36,908 bases of DNA from Hyphomicrobiales bacterium (lineage in GTDB: Bacteria > Pseudomonadota > Alphaproteobacteria > Rhizobiales > Rhizobiaceae): positions 1 through 36,908 of the forward strand of contig JAJFHT010000218.1 in the NCBI GenBank assembly GCA_021775495.1, given 5' to 3'. The notes beneath the pieces are model-generated. The model did no database searches. It was not told where the DNA came from and saw nothing but the letters and a program-made list of their open reading frames with translations. A program made the position numbers and the translations under genes. Positions 33,233 through 36,908 of this stretch are shown in pieces. Numbering within the stretch: position 1 is the stretch's first letter; every line of letters starts with the position of its first letter.

Positions 33233-33604
33233 ATGCTGAAATACAAACCGGGTGATGATGTTGGTCCGCTGGAGCATTGGCCCTTCGACAACCCCGCAAG
33301 CGACTACCGGATCAAGGAGGGAGATCCCAAGACCTCAGGACGGATCGATGCCGGTGGACCGGGGCACACCACACGGTTTGGAATCTGGCGCTGCACCAGG
33401 GGTGTCTTCGACTGCACGGAGCAAGGGGATGAGTTAATGACAATCCTGTCCGGCAGATGCCGGCTCGTTCAACTCGACAATGGAGAAACCTGTGACCTGG
33501 GTCCCGGGGACAGTCTGTTCGTTCGCGATGGCAGCCGGGTGTCGTGGGTTGTCATCGAAGATGTCACCAAGGTTTTCCTTGGGCACAAGGCTGACGGGTA
33601 TTGA
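33233..33604 (+). CDS. Small cupin-domain protein
   Basis: A 123-residue single-domain cupin. The core is GIWRCTRGVFDCTEQGDELMTILSGRCRLVQLDNGE followed by LGPGDSLFVRDGSRVSWVV, which matches the Cupin_3 (EutQ/ureidoglycine aminohydrolase-like) pattern. The usual first-motif histidine pair is not evident, so metal binding is uncertain. Such small cupins in amino-acid catabolic clusters are often isomerases, hydrolases or sensors of unknown activity. It follows the M24 gene by 32 bases on the same strand and is the last gene of the plus arm. The ATG at 33233 follows GAGG; a TTG at 33230 is less likely. Confidence 0.85.
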   Translation: MLKYKPGDDVGPLEHWPFDNPASDYRIKEGDPKTSGRIDAGGPGHTTRFGIWRCTRGVFDCTEQGDELMTILSGRCRLVQLDNGETCDLGPGDSLFVRDGSRVSWVVIEDVTKVFLGHKADGY

Positions 33605-33909
33605 CTGAGCCGGTCTGGGGACGGGGTGACACCGGTCACCTCGCACATGACCGTGAACTCGAATAAATGCACCCGAAACGATCCGATCAAACTTCCGCTC
33701 TCAGCGTCGTCTCGGACATGCAAATGGGGGTGTCGGACTTCCGAGAAGTGCTGCGAACCGACGTTCGCAGAATCTTCGCAATGACGACTTCGAGCCCAAT
33801 CCGGCCTCGACACTTTCATTGTAGCGTCCCGTTCGCGACACACGCCGATACGGTTGGAAGATGGAAGCGCATCGAAGTTTCCACACAGTTTGCATGACAA
33901 GTGCACCGC
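33605..33909. other. Gene-free interval between the cupin and phosphoesterase genes
   Basis: About 305 bases with no convincing gene. A short inverted repeat, GGTGAC-ACCG-GTCACC, lies near 33624-33639 and could end the plus-arm transcript, but no T-run follows. The overlapping frames on both strands have the Ser/Arg/His-rich look of non-coding GC-moderate DNA. It marks the left junction of an AT-richer segment. Confidence 0.45.
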
Positions 33910-35184
33910 TTATTGGAAGCTTCTTGCAATTTGATCCACCGCACCAAGCGCCTCTTGTCCGTCTTTGACGCACATGGATTGAACGCCGCTATCAGAGAAT
34001 GATTTCTGCCGTCGAGGTTCGCATGTGATAAACGCCATAGATTGAAGATTTGAACCAAACAACGAAGCAATTTGCTGCGGCAAGTTCGGCGAGAGGATCG
34101 AAATTGGTGCGTCTGGCAAGTTTGGTCGCTCAGCTAGTTCCGGGTCAATATAAAGCACCTGACCGCCCCCAGCTGATGCACTGGAATCCAGTTTTGCGAA
34201 TAATCGGTCATGCCTTTTTTTAATGTCGGTCCACCCAAGCGTTGTAGTTCTGGTGTCGTTCCACGACGAAAGCATAATCGGCACAAATCCAACGTCTGTA
34301 GCCTTCGCCATGATTTGGTTGACTAGATCAAATCCCGCAAATTCAAAAGCCTCATCCACGGATGGGTGAGTTAGAATGTTTGCCCGATCAATACAGAGCA
34401 AACGGGGCACCCGGTCAGGAACCGCCGGTACCTCCTCACGATATTCACAACGACCGTCGTCAGGTAGATCATATATTCTATAGGGGTGAGGAAACTCCGC
34501 AAAAGCCGGGCATACAGAAAAAAGAGTTGAACCATGTGCCTCCAATTTAGCACCGACGTGATAGTGGCCAGAAAGGACGAGATTCCTCTTTCCTGAATCC
34601 ACAAGCAGCTCAAATAGATGGTCGGCGTTTCTATAAAGCATGGGATGCCAATGCTCCACTTTTGGCCGGATCAGATAGTGCTGGGCGTGTATGACCCATC
34701 GGGAACTGCTATTGGAGTGAACGACGTTTTTAAACCTATCCAAGGACTCGCCTTGTCGCTCTGCTATTGAATCCTCTCCATCCCAGTCTGGAAAAGCATG
34801 GGCTTCCCAGCCGTCAACGCGATGGGAATTTTGGCAATCGTAAAATACCTGATCGAAAGGCTTTCGCAAATCGTGATTGCCCGGGACAATCAGGAATGGA
34901 ATTTCAAGGCTATTAAGCCAACCATTCAAATATGTGTAGTCAGCCAACACCTGATCAATTGCTCTGGCCTCAAGATGTTTGGGACAGGTTCCGTGCATTA
35001 GATCGTGCGGAACATCGAGAAGATCGCCTGTGACCACGACCAAGTCAGGTTTTTCGGCAACGATGATTATTCGTAACTTGTCCAGAAGGTGAGGTACCAG
35101 CCGAGAAAGCCGCTCCGAAAAGCCACTATGCCCTGGGATCGCTCGGCGAAGATGCAAATCTGTAAAATGGAATACTTTGAACAT
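33910..35184 (-). CDS. Calcineurin-like metallophosphoesterase with an unassigned C-terminal domain
   Basis: A 424-residue protein. The N-terminal metallophosphoesterase motifs are in order: FHFTDLHLRR (D9, H11), VTGDLLD (D54), VPGNHD (N103, H104), IHAQHY (H166, H169) and SGHYHVG (H207, H209), so a dimetal phosphodiesterase/phosphatase site is complete. From about residue 258 a second domain begins (RVPRLLCIDRANILTHPS, GFVPIMLSSWND, DSSASAGGGQVLYIDPEL). The hydrophobic-strand-Asp start and later PIMLSS resemble a degenerate HAD fold, but this is tentative. Base composition is visibly AT-richer than the flanking genes, and the gene interrupts two parts of a catabolic region, suggesting acquisition. 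The ATG at 35184 has only a weak ribosome site. Confidence 0.85.
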   Translation of the reverse strand: MFKVFHFTDLHLRRAIPGHSGFSERLSRLVPHLLDKLRIIIVAEKPDLVVVTGDLLDVPHDLMHGTCPKHLEARAIDQVLADYTYLNGWLNSLEIPFLIVPGNHDLRKPFDQVFYDCQNSHRVDGWEAHAFPDWDGEDSIAERQGESLDRFKNVVHSNSSSRWVIHAQHYLIRPKVEHWHPMLYRNADHLFELLVDSGKRNLVLSGHYHVGAKLEAHGSTLFSVCPAFAEFPHPYRIYDLPDDGRCEYREEVPAVPDRVPRLLCIDRANILTHPSVDEAFEFAGFDLVNQIMAKATDVGFVPIMLSSWNDTRTTTLGWTDIKKRHDRLFAKLDSSASAGGGQVLYIDPELAERPNLPDAPISILSPNLPQQIASLFGSNLQSMAFITCEPRRQKSFSDSGVQSMCVKDGQEALGAVDQIARSFQ

Positions 35185-35202
35185 AAGGATTGAACTTAGC
35201 TT

Positions 35203-35328
35203 GTAATCATTCTGATTTCAGTGGCTTGCAGCAGAATTTCTTGCGCTTCGTCACCAGCATCTTACTTATTGAAAAATCTCGGCCAGAAGAAGAAGGCTTT
35301 CGCAGAGGCCGTAAGCTGGATGCGACAT
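35203..35328 (-). pseudogene. Possible remnant of a small protein gene
   Basis: An ATG at 35328 opens a 20-codon reading (MSHPAYGLCESLLLLAEIFQ) that stops at 35266. A coding-like reading (DAGDEAQEILLQATEI) continues in another frame to about 35203, as if one frameshift had broken a roughly 40-residue protein. The surrounding 35185-35507 interval (323 bases) has no intact gene that I can support. Confidence 0.2.
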
Positions 35329-35507
35329 CGAGTGAGTGTCTCAAGGGTCCGGTATTGCCGACATTCGCGCCGAATTTCACCAAGGATTGTTTTGGGTCAA
35401 AAAACGGAGTCGGTATTCTATTTCGCCTTCATCAGGATCAGGATCGCTTCAATCCGTCTATGGCCGCGGGTCAATGAGTCCACGTCCCAGATCACTCAGG
35501 TGCAACG

Positions 35508-36302
35508 CTATCCATTCGGCAACAGCGATGTACCATTGCAAGAGAAAATCCGACCAAAGCCCTTGATTTCATCGGTGATACCGGCGCGACGCAGGCAGCT
35601 CCAGAACTGCGCCTGATTGGAGGCGATTACCGGCTTGCCGGCGACCGCCTCAATTTCTTCCGCAACTTCCAGGGCGCGAATGCCGCCGCAGGACAGAAAG
35701 ATCGCGTCGGCATCGGGCCGGTCGATCTCCAGCGCGAATTGCTTCCAATACGCCGGTGTCACCCGGCCGAATTCGAGGCCGGTTTCCAGGTTCAGCCCCT
35801 GAATGTCGAGTACATCGAAGCCCTTTTCTAACAAAAACTCCGCCTCGGCGGTGTTGATCTCATCGAGATATGGCGTGCCTACGACCAGCTTTTTGGCTTC
35901 GAGCTCGCGCAATGCATCGACAACGCCGGTGACAAGGCACATCGGACGTGCCCAAGGCGCGCCCTTGCGGATTTCGGCGAAAATCCGCTCCTCACCATTA
36001 ACGATTGAACCGCTGGTGCAACTGTAACTGACAACATCCGGTTTCACATCGGGCTGAATGCGCGCAGCGGCATCGGCCATGTGCTCGATATGGCGGGCAA
36101 GCGTCTCCCTCGTAGTGTAGTCTTCGGTCTTTAGGCGCGTGACGTGCACCGCCACACCCTCGGGCGCCATATCGGCGAAATCCGCTTCCGACGCGAGGTC
36201 GGTCGACATGAGGATGAACCCGAGCTGGGCGCGGTCGTGCCGCCCGCCGTCCATCTCGGGACTGCGGGGGTTCGAGGTGATGGACTGGCCGGCCTGAAAC
36301 AT
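35508..36302 (-). CDS. EutA-like Asp/Glu racemase-superfamily enzyme, copy 2
   Basis: A 264-residue protein of the same superfamily as the one at 27014-27805 but clearly divergent in sequence. The catalytic cysteines are in VSYSCTSGSIVNGEE (C95) and FLSCGGIRALE (C205). The C-terminal KGFGRIF matches the EutA/maleate isomerase end. EutA belongs to the ectoine-utilisation pathway together with an M24 hydrolase, EutD, and here an M24 gene lies directly upstream. The ATG at 36302 shares its A with the preceding stop (TGATG), a classic coupling overlap; a TTG at 36305 would add one residue. The reaction is not assigned. Confidence 0.87.
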   Translation of the reverse strand: MFQAGQSITSNPRSPEMDGGRHDRAQLGFILMSTDLASEADFADMAPEGVAVHVTRLKTEDYTTRETLARHIEHMADAAARIQPDVKPDVVSYSCTSGSIVNGEERIFAEIRKGAPWARPMCLVTGVVDALRELEAKKLVVGTPYLDEINTAEAEFLLEKGFDVLDIQGLNLETGLEFGRVTPAYWKQFALEIDRPDADAIFLSCGGIRALEVAEEIEAVAGKPVIASNQAQFWSCLRRAGITDEIKGFGRIFSCNGTSLLPNG

Positions 36303-36908
36303 CAAAGTACAACCTCTTCGAGGGATTTCGGGTGGCTCGTCACCGGCTCATAGCCGTCTTCGGTGATGATGAAGCTGTCGCCAACCTGTGCGCGGAATGT
36401 TTCGACCGAGACCGAGCCGTCCACGGCCAGCACCATGCCCGGTTGCAGGACCGTGGTGTCGCCGGTCACGAGCTGCGGTTTTTCAAGAAAACTGAAGCCT
36501 GTCGCGCGGCCACAGCGGAACGGATATTCAAACCCCGCGCCCTGGATCACCTCGGCATAAGCCGCGTGCACCGATTCCGCCGTGACGCCGGGGCGCAGGG
36601 CTACAAGTGCCGCTTGCTGGCTGGCCACGGCGACCTCGTAAATTCGCGCTTGCGACCGATCCGCGATCTCTCCGATCCAGAAGGTACGGTCAAACCCCAG
36701 CTTGAACCGGTGGAAATTGGTCATTCCGCAAAAGCACAGGAAAACCGGCTCTCCGCGCCGCATGACACGGGTAGAGGCCCGGTGATGGGTTTTGGTGATC
36801 GTGTCGCCGGAAGACATGATTTGCAGGACATGTGTGTTGGGCGACATGTCGGCATCTTCATAGTGCGCCGCCAGCAGCTCGGCCGCCTTGCGCGTGCCGG
36901 CCTGAGAG
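36302..36908 (-). CDS. Creatinase-type M24-family protein lacking metal ligands (truncated by right edge)
   Basis: The visible C-terminal ~200 residues of a pita-bread-fold protein; the frame is open to the window end, so the N-terminal domain lies outside. Where metal-dependent M24 enzymes have their first two Asp ligands, this one has a Cys and a Gly (FLCFCGMTNFHRFKLGFDRTF). The His position reads GRATGFSF, the first Glu position reads LAVDGSVSVE, and the last reads GDSFIITEDG. The metal site is therefore gone, as in creatinase and as reported for some osmolyte hydrolases such as ectoine hydrolase. It should cleave a small C-N-containing compound without metal. Its TGA overlaps the EutA-like ATG, implying a shared pathway. 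Confidence 0.82.
   Translation of the reverse strand, partial: SQAGTRKAAELLAAHYEDADMSPNTHVLQIMSSGDTITKTHHRASTRVMRRGEPVFLCFCGMTNFHRFKLGFDRTFWIGEIADRSQARIYEVAVASQQAALVALRPGVTAESVHAAYAEVIQGAGFEYPFRCGRATGFSFLEKPQLVTGDTTVLQPGMVLAVDGSVSVETFRAQVGDSFIITEDGYEPVTSHPKSLEEVVL

Noticed and set aside
33667-33897. Short plus-strand frame starting MHPKRSDQTS
   Set aside because: No ribosome site, low-complexity composition, and overlapping frames of similar quality on the other strand; treated as non-coding.
35508-36908. Annotating the right-edge pair as eutA/eutD (ectoine utilisation)
   Set aside because: Family membership fits, but neither the neighbours (eutB, eutC, eutE) nor a transporter is visible, so ectoine as substrate is not supported.

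Overview
The window looks like a chromosomal segment of an alphaproteobacterium, most likely a marine-type member of the Hyphomicrobiales (Rhizobiales). This rests on gene content rather than a marker gene: a PodJ-like polar organelle protein, a TauE/SafE–TIGR02186–DUF3429 membrane trio, a rhizobial-style S24/HTH repressor, and a MerR-controlled beta-oxidation operon. No rRNA, tRNA, CRISPR array or intact insertion sequence was seen.

Layout. 1-1560 (minus): a truncated membrane-protein start, an S24 peptidase repressor, a NUDIX hydrolase and a 48-residue membrane ORF. 1732-3255 (plus): an orphan protein with a possible transglutaminase-like Cys/His/Asp core. 3433-12236 (minus): an HCCA-isomerase-like protein, then a fatty-acid beta-oxidation operon (MerR regulator, two acyl-CoA dehydrogenases of different catalytic subclasses, GST, FadA, FadJ) closed by a clear terminator. 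Two ACGTTT/AAACGT palindromes probably bind the MerR protein. 12682-18895 (plus): PodJ-like polarity factor, TSUP exporter, TIGR02186 protein, DUF3429 protein. 18926-22783: an FAD oxidoreductase and a TetR regulator (minus), and, divergent from TetR, an exported isochorismatase-like hydrolase and an exported YHS protein (plus). Three copies of a GATC-centred palindrome lie in the TetR intergenic region.

23218-33604 is the most interesting accessory region. A DddP-like M24 protein faces a GntR-centred catabolic cluster. The minus arm holds a PhyH-type dioxygenase, a EutA-like Asp/Glu-racemase-superfamily enzyme and a dimethylglycine/sarcosine-dehydrogenase-like demethylase. The plus arm holds GntR, an M20 amidohydrolase, 2,3-diaminopropionate ammonia-lyase, an M24 metallohydrolase and a cupin. 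Twin perfect palindromes (TGGTATATACCA) sit between the arms. Together they suggest oxidative N-demethylation plus hydrolysis of a modified compound to 2,3-diaminopropionate, then to pyruvate and ammonia. The substrate is not determined by sequence; N-methyl- or N-acyl-diaminopropionates are testable candidates. The family make-up parallels ectoine-utilisation (eut/doe) clusters.

33605-35507 is an AT-richer interruption with a metallophosphoesterase that carries an extra C-terminal domain. 35508-36908 (minus) holds a second EutA-like enzyme, translationally coupled to a truncated M24 protein that has lost its metal ligands.
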